DNA of 39,367 nt from Desulfobulbaceae bacterium (GCA_011391865.1 JAABPV010000024.1:1-39367), one strand, 5' to 3'; positions 8,732 through 17,160 are shown, counted from the stretch's first letter. Notes: a model not told the origin generated them from the letters alone. Made by a program: numbers and translations.

Positions 8732-10108
8732 TTACTTCAACAAATGCTGATTGACAATCGTCACGCCGCTCAACATCGAGCCAACTATGCCGAGATAGCC
8801 CTGATCCGTGCCTGCAATGAAGAGATTCTGCCACGGGGTTTTCCCACTCTTAATCTTGACCGGGCTGCCATAAACCGCGCCTGCGCATTTGCCGGTGAAG
8901 CGTTCAATAGTCAGCGGGGTGAAACTGTCCTGATAGACCGCATCCCGGCTGTAATCACCAAGAATCTGCCGCACTGCCGCCGCTGACTGCTGGCCGCAGT
9001 CAGTCTTCAGCCGCCGGTACTCCGCTTCGTCAGCCTGCCGCCAGAGGTCGTAGTTTGCCGCGTTGGTGACGCGCACCTGCGCCGGGCCGCTCTGCGCCAA
9101 GCCTTGGAAATGATCGGGAAAGCAGATCACGCCCCAGGACGGGTCAATCGGCCCGCTGGGGCGGTGATAGGCCAGTCGCTGCTTGAGGCTGTAAAAGATG
9201 ATCGTCTTGCCGCTGCGCTCCGGCGGCAGGCGCAGTTCCGGCACAAGGCTGATGCTTTCCATGAAGCTCATTTTGCCGGTGTAGCGGGCTGCTTCCAGCG
9301 GCCAGCCGCTCATCTCGGCAGTGCCGGGAATGCCTGCGGTGGACAGCACCGCGTCGGCAAACAGCTCCTCGCCGCTTTGCAGGCTGATGCCCTGCACCTT
9401 GCCGCCATCGCTGAGGATATGGGCCACCGGAGCGCGGAAGCGGATTTCGCCGCCGAACGCCTTGTACTGGGCCAGCAGCATGTCCAGCAAATTTTTGATC
9501 GTGCCTGCGGGCCGGAAGAAGCCTTCCAGAAAGACCGCCCGGAACATGATCGCAAATTGGCCGATGTCCATGTCATCTTCCTCGGCGTTGCCATAGACCA
9601 TCAGCGGCAGCAGGAGCATATCCTCCAGCAGCGGCTCGGCCAGCCGCGCGCGCAGAAAAGCCCGCGCCGACTGCCAAGGCCTTTCAGCAAAGGGATCATA
9701 GGCATCCACCTCGCGGATCAGGCTGCGGAAGCGGTCGGCGGCCAGCGGAAAATGGGCGGCCACCTCCTCAATGAGCAGGTTCAGGTCGTTGGAGAAACGC
9801 AGGGTGATGCCTAGAAAAATCACCTCAGATTCCAGCTGCTCGTGCGTGTTGAAGTTCTTGCGCGACAGCTGGAGCTGGCGGAAGAGCCGGTTCAGCGGCG
9901 CGTGCTTCAGCCCCGGCGGGGCGAAGTTGGTCATCGCGTGCAGGCCGGTTTCCAGCAGATGCCCTTGACGGAGGTAGTACGAATTAAGGCCGCCGGGCAG
10001 GCTGTGCTGCTCGACAATCAAGGTGCGCTGCCCGAAACGGGCGGCGCGGATGCCGGCAGCCAGCCCGGATAAGCCGCCGCCGATGATGATGAGCTGCCAG
10101 TCAGCCAT
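8732..10108 (-). CDS. CrtI/phytoene-desaturase-like FAD oxidoreductase
   Basis: A 458-residue flavoprotein of the phytoene desaturase/NAD(P)-FAD amine oxidase-like superfamily. The N-terminal dinucleotide fold is IIIGGGLSGLAAGIRAARFG, followed by the second FAD contact EQHSLPGGLNSYY. The C-terminal FAD signature is NLFIAGTDQGYLGIVGSMLSG, all as in CrtI relatives. Such enzymes desaturate, saturate or isomerise polyprenoid or acyl chains. Its neighbours are an acyl carrier protein and a ketoacyl synthase, so the substrate could be an acyl-ACP or lipid rather than a carotenoid. ATG 10108 puts the FAD fold at residue 6; a longer upstream reading frame runs through a terminator and is rejected. 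Confidence 0.85.
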   Translation of the reverse strand: MADWQLIIIGGGLSGLAAGIRAARFGQRTLIVEQHSLPGGLNSYYLRQGHLLETGLHAMTNFAPPGLKHAPLNRLFRQLQLSRKNFNTHEQLESEVIFLGITLRFSNDLNLLIEEVAAHFPLAADRFRSLIREVDAYDPFAERPWQSARAFLRARLAEPLLEDMLLLPLMVYGNAEEDDMDIGQFAIMFRAVFLEGFFRPAGTIKNLLDMLLAQYKAFGGEIRFRAPVAHILSDGGKVQGISLQSGEELFADAVLSTAGIPGTAEMSGWPLEAARYTGKMSFMESISLVPELRLPPERSGKTIIFYSLKQRLAYHRPSGPIDPSWGVICFPDHFQGLAQSGPAQVRVTNAANYDLWRQADEAEYRRLKTDCGQQSAAAVRQILGDYSRDAVYQDSFTPLTIERFTGKCAGAVYGSPVKIKSGKTPWQNLFIAGTDQGYLGIVGSMLSGVTIVNQHLLK

Positions 10109-10154
10109 GATGGTCTGCGAGGAAACGGGGCTGCGCCGGAGCGGCGCGGAAACT

Positions 10155-10185
10155 GAAAAAACAGAGGCAGGCCAGAGACCTGCCT
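10155..10185 (-). terminator. Rho-independent terminator after the acyl carrier protein gene
   Basis: On the minus strand, AGGCAGG and CCTGCCT form a 7-bp stem around a 7-nt loop, followed by CTGTTTTTTC. It lies between the ACP stop (10228) and the oxidoreductase start (10108), so some readthrough or a second promoter is needed for the oxidoreductase. Confidence 0.7.
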
Positions 10186-10227
10186 TCAGCGGAGCGGCAA
10201 GCCGGGGCGGTTCAGCCCGGCCTGCGC

Positions 10228-10479
10228 TCAAGCATCCTTCAGCTTCGGCTCAAGATAGTTGACGCAGCTCATCAGTGTGGCAAGCTGGGGATAATCCTCT
10301 TCCGGGATTTGCAGCTTGTGCCGCTTGCGCAGCTCCATCACGATGTCGAGAAAATCCATAGAATCTAAGTCCAACTGATCGCGCAGAGGCTTATCCTCGT
10401 CTAAATCGTCAAACTCAGCTTCTTCATCTATATTTTGAATAATATCAAGAATCAAATACTTGATTTCATCACGGGTCAT
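10228..10479 (-). CDS. Acyl carrier protein
   Basis: An 83-residue acidic four-helix acyl carrier protein. The phosphopantetheine attachment serine is residue 40 in LDLDSMDFLDIVMELRKR, matching the DSL/DSM site that holo-ACP synthase modifies. It is not the typical housekeeping AcpP: the helix-II motif is DSMDF rather than DSLDTVE, and no fabD, fabG or usual fabF neighbours adjoin. A dedicated lipid or secondary pathway is therefore likely, probably with the CrtI-like oxidoreductase downstream and the ketoacyl synthase at 12576-13823. A clear AAGGAGC precedes the ATG by a few bases. Confidence 0.92.
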   Translation of the reverse strand: MTRDEIKYLILDIIQNIDEEAEFDDLDEDKPLRDQLDLDSMDFLDIVMELRKRHKLQIPEEDYPQLATLMSCVNYLEPKLKDA

Positions 10480-10604
10480 GCTTCTTGCTCCTTAGAAAAA
10501 ATGCGTTAATGGTCGTAGGTGATGGGAAAAGCAGATGTGTTTTTATTTTTTCAACGGTTGGAATTTGCTTCGCATTGTGGCCTAAAACAAGCTGCATTGA
10601 GATT

Positions 10605-11081
10605 TCAATTGCGTAACTCATGATGCAATTGTTTTGCTGTTTCCAATATAGTTACAGCAAAATTTGACTGATCTTTGAGGAGTAAGGATATGATCTGCCA
10701 CTCTTTAGGCTCAACGCCTTCAGGTACTCCTTTTGGAAAGAGTTGCATCAGGGATGATTCAACTCTTCTCGTTATATATATCTGCTTTTCAGCTTTTTCC
10801 AGCAACGATTGACTGTAAGGGATATAAACCGCGACAATCTCCCGCTTAGATTCTGTTGGCTGCCCATAGAGAGACCTTGGACGTAGAAAAGCAAGAGCTA
10901 TAACGCCTAAAATAACGAGAAACAAAGCGGCTAACATCCCTATTGCAATACTGGACTGTAGTTGCTCATTGCTATTCAGAGCAACTACACCAAGAATAGA
11001 CTCGACAATCAGCAATACAAGTGCTAATAGCCCTAATGGTGTCTTAACTAAAGGTATAGCCGACAATGCTTCTCTGTTCAT
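10605..11081 (-). CDS. Unknown two-helix membrane protein, partner of the S1 fusion
   Basis: A 158-residue protein that I do not recognise. Two membrane helices lie near residues 16-36 (LLALVLLIVESILGVVAL) and 45-66 (SIAIGMLAALFLVILGVIAL), joined by a short loop. A cytoplasmic C-terminal part of about 90 residues follows, rich in charge (TESKREIVAVYIPYSQSLL and KAEKQIYITRRVESSLMQL). The start codon is 3 nt after the TAA of the upstream S1-fusion gene, so the two are surely cotranscribed. The region is AT-rich compared with its GC-rich flanks, suggesting transfer. A small membrane protein paired with a nucleotide-active enzyme suggests a conflict system, but that is inference. Confidence 0.7.
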   Translation of the reverse strand: MNREALSAIPLVKTPLGLLALVLLIVESILGVVALNSNEQLQSSIAIGMLAALFLVILGVIALAFLRPRSLYGQPTESKREIVAVYIPYSQSLLEKAEKQIYITRRVESSLMQLFPKGVPEGVEPKEWQIISLLLKDQSNFAVTILETAKQLHHELRN

Positions 11082-11084
11082 TTG

Positions 11085-12293
11085 TTACAACATTCCGTTT
11101 GATTTAAGGTCCAGTCTCCTTTCGGCCTTATTTACTTTTACAACCTCAACATTGATCGTGTTTCCGATCTGTATCTCGTTTGCATCAAACTTCTTTTTTA
11201 CAGCTTCATCCATGTTTCGGATATGTAAAATACCAGGCGGTGTTCCCTCTATGATTTGCACAAGAGCATAACCTCTACTGGTATTGATAGCTGCAACTGT
11301 ACCGTGAAACTGCTGGCCGACGGAAAAATTCCATTCCTCATGTTGAGGCGATACTTCAGCAGACTGAAGCAACTTGCGTATAAAACGCAGCTCAACATGA
11401 CGGTGCTGCTGATCTATCTTAAACGTCCTAGCCCGTATCTCATCATTATGTTCAAGATGTTCATGGATTGCATTGGAAGGAATGAAGCCGTTGATACCAA
11501 AATCCATCCTAACAAACACTCCTGCTTTAGTTTTATTAACAATAATCCCTGTGAACTCATGATCTACTGAAAATTTCTCTTCCAGCTTTTCCCAGGGATT
11601 GTCTTGGACAGCTATCAGGGAATACTTTGACTCTCCTTTCATATCCCTGACGAATGCACCATGTATTTCTTCACCCTCTTTATATCTCGTTAAATCAGGA
11701 TGAGGGTATATCCAGTTGGAATCTTCTGCATTTAGGATGCCTTTTCTGCCGTCAATAGCTTGCACTATAGCGCAATCCTTTGTGACTGTTAGGATTTTTG
11801 CTGGAATTCGTTCAAGACCTCTTCCAAGAAGAGGAGTCAACGCAGCCTCTTCCTCTTTAGGTTCGGCATGAGCAGCTTGCAAGGCCTTTTTTAAATCTTT
11901 TATTAACTGAACAAGACCTCTACCTTCTGGTGTATATCTGATAGGGCGGTATTGAGTTAAATGGTCAGGGATAATGCTATCTTCTGTTGCAAGTAATATT
12001 ACAGGCTTCCATATAACATGAGCAAGACCTAATTCATACATAACATTAGGATCTCTCCCAGTGAGATCGGCAAGAATAATCTCTGCTTCTTGTATTCCTT
12101 TCCAGACACGATCTATAAGCTGCTGCTGCGTACTGTAAATATCATCTGCTCTGACAGGATTCATTTTGACATCAGAAATAACATCCGCTATATCACGATA
12201 GTGATTATCCCAGTCAAATCCATCTACAATTCCATGCGGCATCAGAACAAAACAATTACCATCTTTAGGGTGAAACTCGCGTTTGAACTTCAT
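11085..12293 (-). CDS. Deoxyribosyltransferase/TIR-like domain fused to S1 RNA-binding repeats
   Basis: A 402-residue fusion. Residues 12-105 have the hallmarks of the nucleoside-deoxyribosyltransferase/TIR-like Rossmannoid fold: NCFVLMPHG at the first strand, then ILADLTGRDPNVMYELGLAH (73-92), with an acidic residue in YELGLAH where family enzymes place their catalytic Glu, then KPVILLATED. About 50 variable residues follow. Next come three S1-like OB folds: roughly 157-230, 241-306 (FTGIIVNKTKAGVFVRMDFG, then INGFIPSNAI) and 324-398 (FHGTVAAINTSRGYALVQI, then GILHIRNM and ERRLDLKS). The start is supported by AAGGAGATG six bases upstream. The partner membrane protein follows after 3 nt. Base composition is AT-rich, unlike the flanks. 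A nucleotide- or NAD-cleaving effector sensing RNA or ribosomes is a guess. Confidence 0.8.
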   Translation of the reverse strand: MKFKREFHPKDGNCFVLMPHGIVDGFDWDNHYRDIADVISDVKMNPVRADDIYSTQQQLIDRVWKGIQEAEIILADLTGRDPNVMYELGLAHVIWKPVILLATEDSIIPDHLTQYRPIRYTPEGRGLVQLIKDLKKALQAAHAEPKEEEAALTPLLGRGLERIPAKILTVTKDCAIVQAIDGRKGILNAEDSNWIYPHPDLTRYKEGEEIHGAFVRDMKGESKYSLIAVQDNPWEKLEEKFSVDHEFTGIIVNKTKAGVFVRMDFGINGFIPSNAIHEHLEHNDEIRARTFKIDQQHRHVELRFIRKLLQSAEVSPQHEEWNFSVGQQFHGTVAAINTSRGYALVQIIEGTPPGILHIRNMDEAVKKKFDANEIQIGNTINVEVVKVNKAERRLDLKSNGML

Positions 12294-12325
12294 AGCTCAT
12301 CTCCTTAAAACTTTTTAAAAGCAAC

Positions 12326-12355
12326 ATTATAACGTTAAAACATTTAATGAAACAA
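12326..12355 (-). promoter_or_regulatory. Sigma-70-type promoter for the S1-fusion gene
   Basis: On the minus strand a perfect -10 box TATAAT (12326-12331) is preceded, with an 18-nt spacer, by TTGTTT (12350-12355) as a weak -35. Transcription would begin near 12319, leaving a leader of about 25 nt that contains the AAGGAGATG ribosome site. Confidence 0.55.
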
Positions 12356-12484
12356 TACGCTATCATGCAAAAAGATTCTTCACATAAGGTCGAATCTCTA
12401 TAGGTTTAAAAGCAAAAACAATTTGTTCCGCCGGGATTCCTTATCCCGCCAGAACCCTAACAATATTTCGTATTTTGTGACAAA

Positions 12485-12512
12485 ACACAAAAGGCAGGCA
12501 AGCGGCCTGCCT
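12485..12512 (-). terminator. Terminator after the ketoacyl synthase gene
   Basis: On the minus strand, AGGCAGGC and GCCTGCCT form a perfect 8-bp stem with a 5-nt loop, followed by TTTGTGTTTTGT. It lies 64 nt after the synthase stop and separates it from the AT-rich islet. Confidence 0.75.
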
Positions 12513-12575
12513 CCTCTGCGCATCTCCGAAGACCTGACGCTGGTCAAAAAATAGAAAATGTTACCACAGCCCGCC

Positions 12576-13823
12576 CTATTTCGCCACCAGTCTCTTGACG
12601 ATCAGGGTGGAATTTATCCCCACCATGCCGAAGGAGTTGTTGAGGATGGTTTCGGCGCGGGGCAGAGTTTGCGCTTCTCCGGCGACCAAACCCGGCAAGG
12701 CGCATTCCGGGTCCAGCTCGTCGAGGTTGATGGTTGGATGCGCTAAACCATCTTCAAAGGCGGGCAGATTAGCGGCCAGCTCCAGAACACCTGCGGCTCC
12801 CATTGCATGGCCGATGATGGACTTGGTGTTGTTCACCCGCAGATTTTCGCAGCCTGCAAAGACCTCGGCAATCGCCCGGCACTCCTCGATATCGCCCTGC
12901 TTGGTGCCGGTGGCGTGGGTGTTGACCAAATCTATGTCCGCCGGAGTCATGCCAGCGCGCTCAAGAGCCAAACGGATGCACTCGGCTTGACGCGGACCGT
13001 AGGGCAGGACAAAATCGCGTGCATCGGAGTTCATCGCATAGCCGATAATCTCGCCGTAAATCTTTGCGCCGCGCTCCATCGCCTTGTCCAACCGTTCCAA
13101 AGTGAAGACGCAGCCGCCCTCGGAAATAACAATGCCGTTGCGGGCTTGATCAAAGGGACGGCTGGCTTTCGTCGGGTCGCTGTGTTCCGCCAAGGCACCT
13201 TGCGCCCGGAAGCTGGCGAAGATACCGAAAGAGCCGGTGCATTCGGACAGGCCGCCGCAGAGGGCCATGTCCACTTCGCCCAAACGCAGCATCTGGCAGC
13301 CCTGAATCAGAGCGGCGTTGCCCGCAGCGCAGGCCGCGCCCACCGAGTAATGCGGCCCGGTGATGCCGAAGGTCATGGTGATTTCGCCCGCCGGGTTGTT
13401 GAGCACGGTGCGCGGGTTATGGTGGTGCGTCCAGTAATCAACGTTGCAGTTGTATTGACTGATATTATAGACCTCGTTCTCGGTCTCCACTGTGCCGTGC
13501 TCGGTCAGGCCCATATATACGCCGGTGCGGTCAAGGCGGTATTGGGTGAAATCAATGCCCGCGTCGGCCAGCGCTTCGCCAGCGCAGTATACACCGAGAC
13601 AGCCCGCCCGTGTGCCGCGCTTGTTGTCGCGCTTTTTCCGATACTTGGTCTCCGGGAAATCGCACAGCCCAGCGGGGTGCACACCCATGTAGCGCATTTC
13701 CAAGGTGGAGATGCCGCTGCGCCCGGCCAAGACCTGCGCCCGGAACTCAGCCAAGGTGCTGGCCCCGCCCGGCGCGGCCAAACCCACGCCGGTGATGACG
13801 ATGCGCTGCGAATCCGACATCAT
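12576..13823 (-). CDS. Beta-ketoacyl-ACP synthase, KAS II-like
   Basis: A 415-residue condensing enzyme that joins malonyl-ACP to an acyl-enzyme. The Cys-His-His triad is complete: Cys165 in GAACAAGNAAL, His303 in NTHATGT and His339 in SIIGHAMGAAG. The C-terminal glycine-rich loop NNSFGMVGINSTLIV is also present. The segment around 110-140 (HGTVETENEVYNISQYN, then DYWTHHHNPRTV) is unlike housekeeping FabF, so it may be a pathway-specific paralogue. Its ATG overlaps the alaS stop by a few bases (ATGATG region 13820-13823), so it is translated with alaS. The nearby ACP and CrtI-like enzyme, now separated by an inserted islet, may be pathway partners. Confidence 0.9.
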   Translation of the reverse strand: MMSDSQRIVITGVGLAAPGGASTLAEFRAQVLAGRSGISTLEMRYMGVHPAGLCDFPETKYRKKRDNKRGTRAGCLGVYCAGEALADAGIDFTQYRLDRTGVYMGLTEHGTVETENEVYNISQYNCNVDYWTHHHNPRTVLNNPAGEITMTFGITGPHYSVGAACAAGNAALIQGCQMLRLGEVDMALCGGLSECTGSFGIFASFRAQGALAEHSDPTKASRPFDQARNGIVISEGGCVFTLERLDKAMERGAKIYGEIIGYAMNSDARDFVLPYGPRQAECIRLALERAGMTPADIDLVNTHATGTKQGDIEECRAIAEVFAGCENLRVNNTKSIIGHAMGAAGVLELAANLPAFEDGLAHPTINLDELDPECALPGLVAGEAQTLPRAETILNNSFGMVGINSTLIVKRLVAK

Positions 13824-16582
13824 CGGCCCGCCTCCAGCAATTGAGCGACGATGCCCGGCACTGCCCGCATCGCTTCTGGCAGTTTATCGGCCATCGGTCC
13901 GCCAGCTTGGGCCATGTCCGGTCTGCCGCCGCCTTTGCCGCCGACAATGGCCGCTACCGCGCTGACGATCTCGCCTGCCTTGATGGTCGAGGTCAAGTCC
14001 TTGCTGACTAAGGCCAGCAGGGCCGCTTTGCCGTCAAACTCGCCGCCGAGCAGGGCTGCGCCGCTGCCCATCTTGTCGCGCACCTTGTCGCCCACGTCGC
14101 GCAGGGTTTTCGGCGAATCTAACTTGAGCAGACCGCTGATCACTTTGATGCCACCGACTTCCACTGCCCCGGCCAGCAGGCTGTCCAGATCAGCAGCAGC
14201 TGCCGACGCGCTCAGAGCCGAGATTTCTTTTTCCAGCTCTTTCTGCCGCTTGAGCAGAACCGGAACCTTGACCAGCGCGTCCTCAAAGGAGCCGGAGAGC
14301 ATTTTGCCTAATTCATCGGCCTGCGCCGCCAGCTTGTGCAGCCAGTCTATGGCTGCCTGACCAGTGACCGCCTCAATCCGGCGCACGCCAGCGGCAATGC
14401 CGGTCTCGCTGAGTATCTTGAACAGGCCGATGTCGCCAGTGTCCGCAGTATGCGTGCCGCCACACAGCTCCTTGGAGAAACCTGGAATGCTCACCACCCG
14501 CACTTCCTCGCCGTATTTCTCGCCGAAAAGGGCGGTAGCTCCTTCGGCAATGGCCGCTTCCTTGGCGAGAATGGCGGTCTGCACCGGCGTGTTGCGGCGG
14601 ATTTCCTTGTTCACCAGCTGCTCGATCGCCCGGATTTCCTCCGGCGTGACCGGCGAAAAATGGGTAAAGTCAAAGCGCAGACGGTCGGGCCGCACTAAGG
14701 AGCCTGCTTGCTTGACATGGCTGCCAAGCAGCTCCTTCATGGCTGCGTGGAGCAGGTGCGTGGCGGTGTGATTAAGAGCAATGGCAGCGCGGCGGTCATC
14801 GACCTGCAAGCTGACCTGCTGCCCAACTATGAGCGTGCCCGCTGTGATCGTGCCGCTATGCAAAACCAGCCCTTCGGCAGCGGCCTTGGTGAATTGCACG
14901 GCCAACGAGCCGCCCGGCCAAATGATGACACCGGTGTCGCCAACCTGACCGCCTGACTCGGCGTAGAAGGGAGTCTGCGGACAGAAAACCTGCACCTGCG
15001 CCCCGACCGTTGCCCGGCTGATTAAGCTGCCCTGATTATCCAAAATTGCTTCAGCAACCGATTCAGCGACGCAGGTGCCGTAGTAGCCAACAAACTCGCT
15101 CTTCTTGCTCTGCTCCAAGAGGCTGATCAATCCGGCGGAGAAGTGATCCAAATCTTTACCCTTCCAAGAGCGGCGGGACTGCTCGCGCTGCTCCTGCATC
15201 GCCGCCTCAAAGCCTGCGTCATCACACGTAATCTCAGGTGTAGCCGCAATACACTGGTTTCCTTCGTCTACAATCTGAGGTCTTGACATAATATACTGGA
15301 TTTCTTCGGCTACAATCTGAGGTTTTGACACCAAATAGTAGCTTTCTGCCACGTCGCGGACAATATCTTTCGGAAAGCCGTAGGTATCGTAGAGCTTGAA
15401 GATGAAGTCGCCGCTGATCTGCGGACGTTCCGGCTGTTCTTCCAGCAGGCGGGCAATCTCCTCATCAAGCATGGCTAAACCCTTGTCCAGCGTCTCGCCG
15501 AAGCGACTTTCCTCGTGCTCTGTCACCTTATTTAAGAGCTGCACCGCATCGTGCAAATGAGGATAGGCCGCACCCATCGTCTGCACTACCTCACGGCAGA
15601 CCTCGCCAAAGAAGATGTTCAGGCCTAATGTTCTGCCAAAACGGATGGCCCGGCGCATCACCCGGCGCAGGACATAGCCGCGCCCTTCGTTCGAGGGCAG
15701 CACGCCGTCCGCGACCAAAAAGGCGGTGGCGCGGGCATGATCGGCAATAACCCGCATGGCTGCGTCGTCGCTGCGATTGGCGTGATATTTTTTGCCGGAA
15801 AGCCGCTCCACCGTGCTGATCAGCGGGGCAAAAACTTCGCTGTCAAAATTGTTGAATTTGCCTTGCAGCACAGCGGCCACGCGCTCCACGCCCATGCCGG
15901 TATCAATCGAGGGTTTGGGCAGCGGGGTGAGTGTGCCGTCCAACGAGCGATAGAACTGCATGAAAACCAGATTCCACAGCTCAAGGAAGCGGTCGCAGTC
16001 GCAGCCGAGAGCGCAGTCCGCCCTGCCGCAGCCGTGCTCCGCGCCCTGATCAATGTGAATCTCCGAACAGGGGCCGCAGGGGCCGGTGTCGCCCATCGCC
16101 CAGAAGTTGTCCTTTTCGCCCAGACGGACAATGCGGCCTTTGGGCAAGTCTTCGATTTCCTCCCAGAGGGCCTGCGCCTCGTCGTCGTCGCGGAAAATGG
16201 TCACCCAAAGCCGCTCCGGGCTGATCCCCAGTTCCTTGGTCAGGAATTCCCAAGCAAAGGCGATGGCCTCTTTCTTGAAATAATCGCCGAAGGAGAAGTT
16301 GCCGAGCATCTCAAAGAAGGTGTGATGCCGGGCGGTGTGGCCGACGTTCTCCAGATCGTTGTGCTTGCCGCCAGCCCGCACGCACCGCTGGCAGGAGACG
16401 GCGCGGCTGTAGTCGCGGTGCTCCTCGCCCATGAAGACCCGCTTGAACTGGAACATGCCCGCGTTGGTGAAGAGCAGCGTGGGGTCGTCGTGTGGGACGA
16501 GGGAAGAGGATTCGACAATCGTATGCCCTTTGCTGGCAAAATAGGCGAGAAATTTCTCCCGCAGCTCGTTTCCGGTCATCAT
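13820..16582 (-). CDS. alaS: Alanyl-tRNA synthetase with an in-frame repeat insertion
   Basis: AlaRS charges tRNA-Ala and edits Ser/Gly mischarging. The 920 residues include the class II core (PTLLFTNAGMFQFKRVF, ADHARATAFLVADGVLPSNEG), the editing-domain motif NHTATHLLHAAM, the zinc site LCGGTHTADTGDIG and the C-terminal DHHA1 segment (GGKGGGRPDMAQAGG). The protein is longer than most because about 34 extra residues (418-451) lie between DTYGFPKDIVRDVAESYYL and TCDDAGFEAAM, which are adjacent in usual AlaRS. The insert consists of heptapeptide-type repeats encoded by 21-nt units. It sits in the linker before the editing domain, so activity is probably retained. The gene overlaps the synthase gene downstream. 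The second ATG at 16579 is an alternative start. Confidence 0.96.
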   Translation of the reverse strand: MMTGNELREKFLAYFASKGHTIVESSSLVPHDDPTLLFTNAGMFQFKRVFMGEEHRDYSRAVSCQRCVRAGGKHNDLENVGHTARHHTFFEMLGNFSFGDYFKKEAIAFAWEFLTKELGISPERLWVTIFRDDDEAQALWEEIEDLPKGRIVRLGEKDNFWAMGDTGPCGPCSEIHIDQGAEHGCGRADCALGCDCDRFLELWNLVFMQFYRSLDGTLTPLPKPSIDTGMGVERVAAVLQGKFNNFDSEVFAPLISTVERLSGKKYHANRSDDAAMRVIADHARATAFLVADGVLPSNEGRGYVLRRVMRRAIRFGRTLGLNIFFGEVCREVVQTMGAAYPHLHDAVQLLNKVTEHEESRFGETLDKGLAMLDEEIARLLEEQPERPQISGDFIFKLYDTYGFPKDIVRDVAESYYLVSKPQIVAEEIQYIMSRPQIVDEGNQCIAATPEITCDDAGFEAAMQEQREQSRRSWKGKDLDHFSAGLISLLEQSKKSEFVGYYGTCVAESVAEAILDNQGSLISRATVGAQVQVFCPQTPFYAESGGQVGDTGVIIWPGGSLAVQFTKAAAEGLVLHSGTITAGTLIVGQQVSLQVDDRRAAIALNHTATHLLHAAMKELLGSHVKQAGSLVRPDRLRFDFTHFSPVTPEEIRAIEQLVNKEIRRNTPVQTAILAKEAAIAEGATALFGEKYGEEVRVVSIPGFSKELCGGTHTADTGDIGLFKILSETGIAAGVRRIEAVTGQAAIDWLHKLAAQADELGKMLSGSFEDALVKVPVLLKRQKELEKEISALSASAAAADLDSLLAGAVEVGGIKVISGLLKLDSPKTLRDVGDKVRDKMGSGAALLGGEFDGKAALLALVSKDLTSTIKAGEIVSAVAAIVGGKGGGRPDMAQAGGPMADKLPEAMRAVPGIVAQLLEAGR
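15230..15331 (-). repeat. In-frame 21-nt-period array inside alaS
   Basis: Read on the minus strand, about five 21-nt units lie end to end and almost all start with CAG. Two alternating versions occur: CAGATTGTAGMCGAAGRAA and CAGTRTATTRYGKCWASAC. The super-period is therefore 42 nt (14 residues), seen in protein as SKPQIVAEEIQYI, SRPQIVDEGNQCI and a decayed third copy. The array adds about 34 residues to AlaRS without breaking the frame. Confidence 0.85.
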
Positions 16583-16747
16583 CTTAGCGGGTTAAGGTTG
16601 GCGAAGTTGTCTTGGGACAGGTTGATGTGTCCTGTTATACCCTGCTGCTGCCCTGTTACGGAAGGGGATTGCAACGGTTCATGCTGTTTTCGGCATTCTG
16701 CGGCCTGCATGGCGCGTGATGCCCCGCACCTGCGACTTTTTCCACGG

Positions 16748-17104
16748 AAGATCAGGCGGCATGTGCTGCGCATCAGACCTCAGTTGAGACAAATGAGCCT
16801 CCATGCGCCGCAACTCAGGCTCCAATTACCGCACATGAGGCTTCATTTTCACGCATCATGCTTCAGATAGGGCGGCGAAGGCTTGATGCGCCTGACATGC
16901 AGCTTCATCCGCTCCAGATACGCCTCCATGCGTCACACCTGAAGCATGATGCAACGCACTTGAAAGTCGTTGCGGATCAGATCAAGCTCAATAGACCTCA
17001 AGTCAAGCCTGCTGCGCTCCGGCTGAAGCCTGATCTGCGGCAAATGAAGCCTCATGCAAAGCACATTATGTCAGCTTTGCAGTTTCTCAAACATCATGCG
17101 CTGC
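16748..17104. repeat. Seventeen degenerate 21-nt units upstream of alaS
   Basis: The 578-nt gap between alaS and the isochorismatase-like gene is filled mainly by 17 consecutive units of 21 nt (for example starts at 16790, 16811, 16832, 16916, 16937, 16958, 16979, 17000, 17021, 17042). One 1-nt phase slip occurs near 16853-16894. The consensus core is ATGAAGCCTCATGC, an imperfect palindrome whose two mismatches would be G-U pairs in RNA; the other positions vary freely. On the plus strand the units read as heptapeptides of the form Q-M-K-P-H-A-K, H-L-K-H-D-A-T, R-L-K-P-D-L-R, but the frame is broken at the phase slip. I see no convincing ribosome site. Confidence 0.85.
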
Positions 17105-17160
17105 GCAAAAAATCTTATTATTGTCAGCAATTGCCCGTTTCAGCCCAAGCAGTGTCCGCT

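Noticed and set aside
15737-16870. Long plus-strand reading frame of 377 codons
   Set aside because: It is antisense to alaS for most of its length and owes its openness to GC-rich codon bias; only its end enters the 21-nt array.
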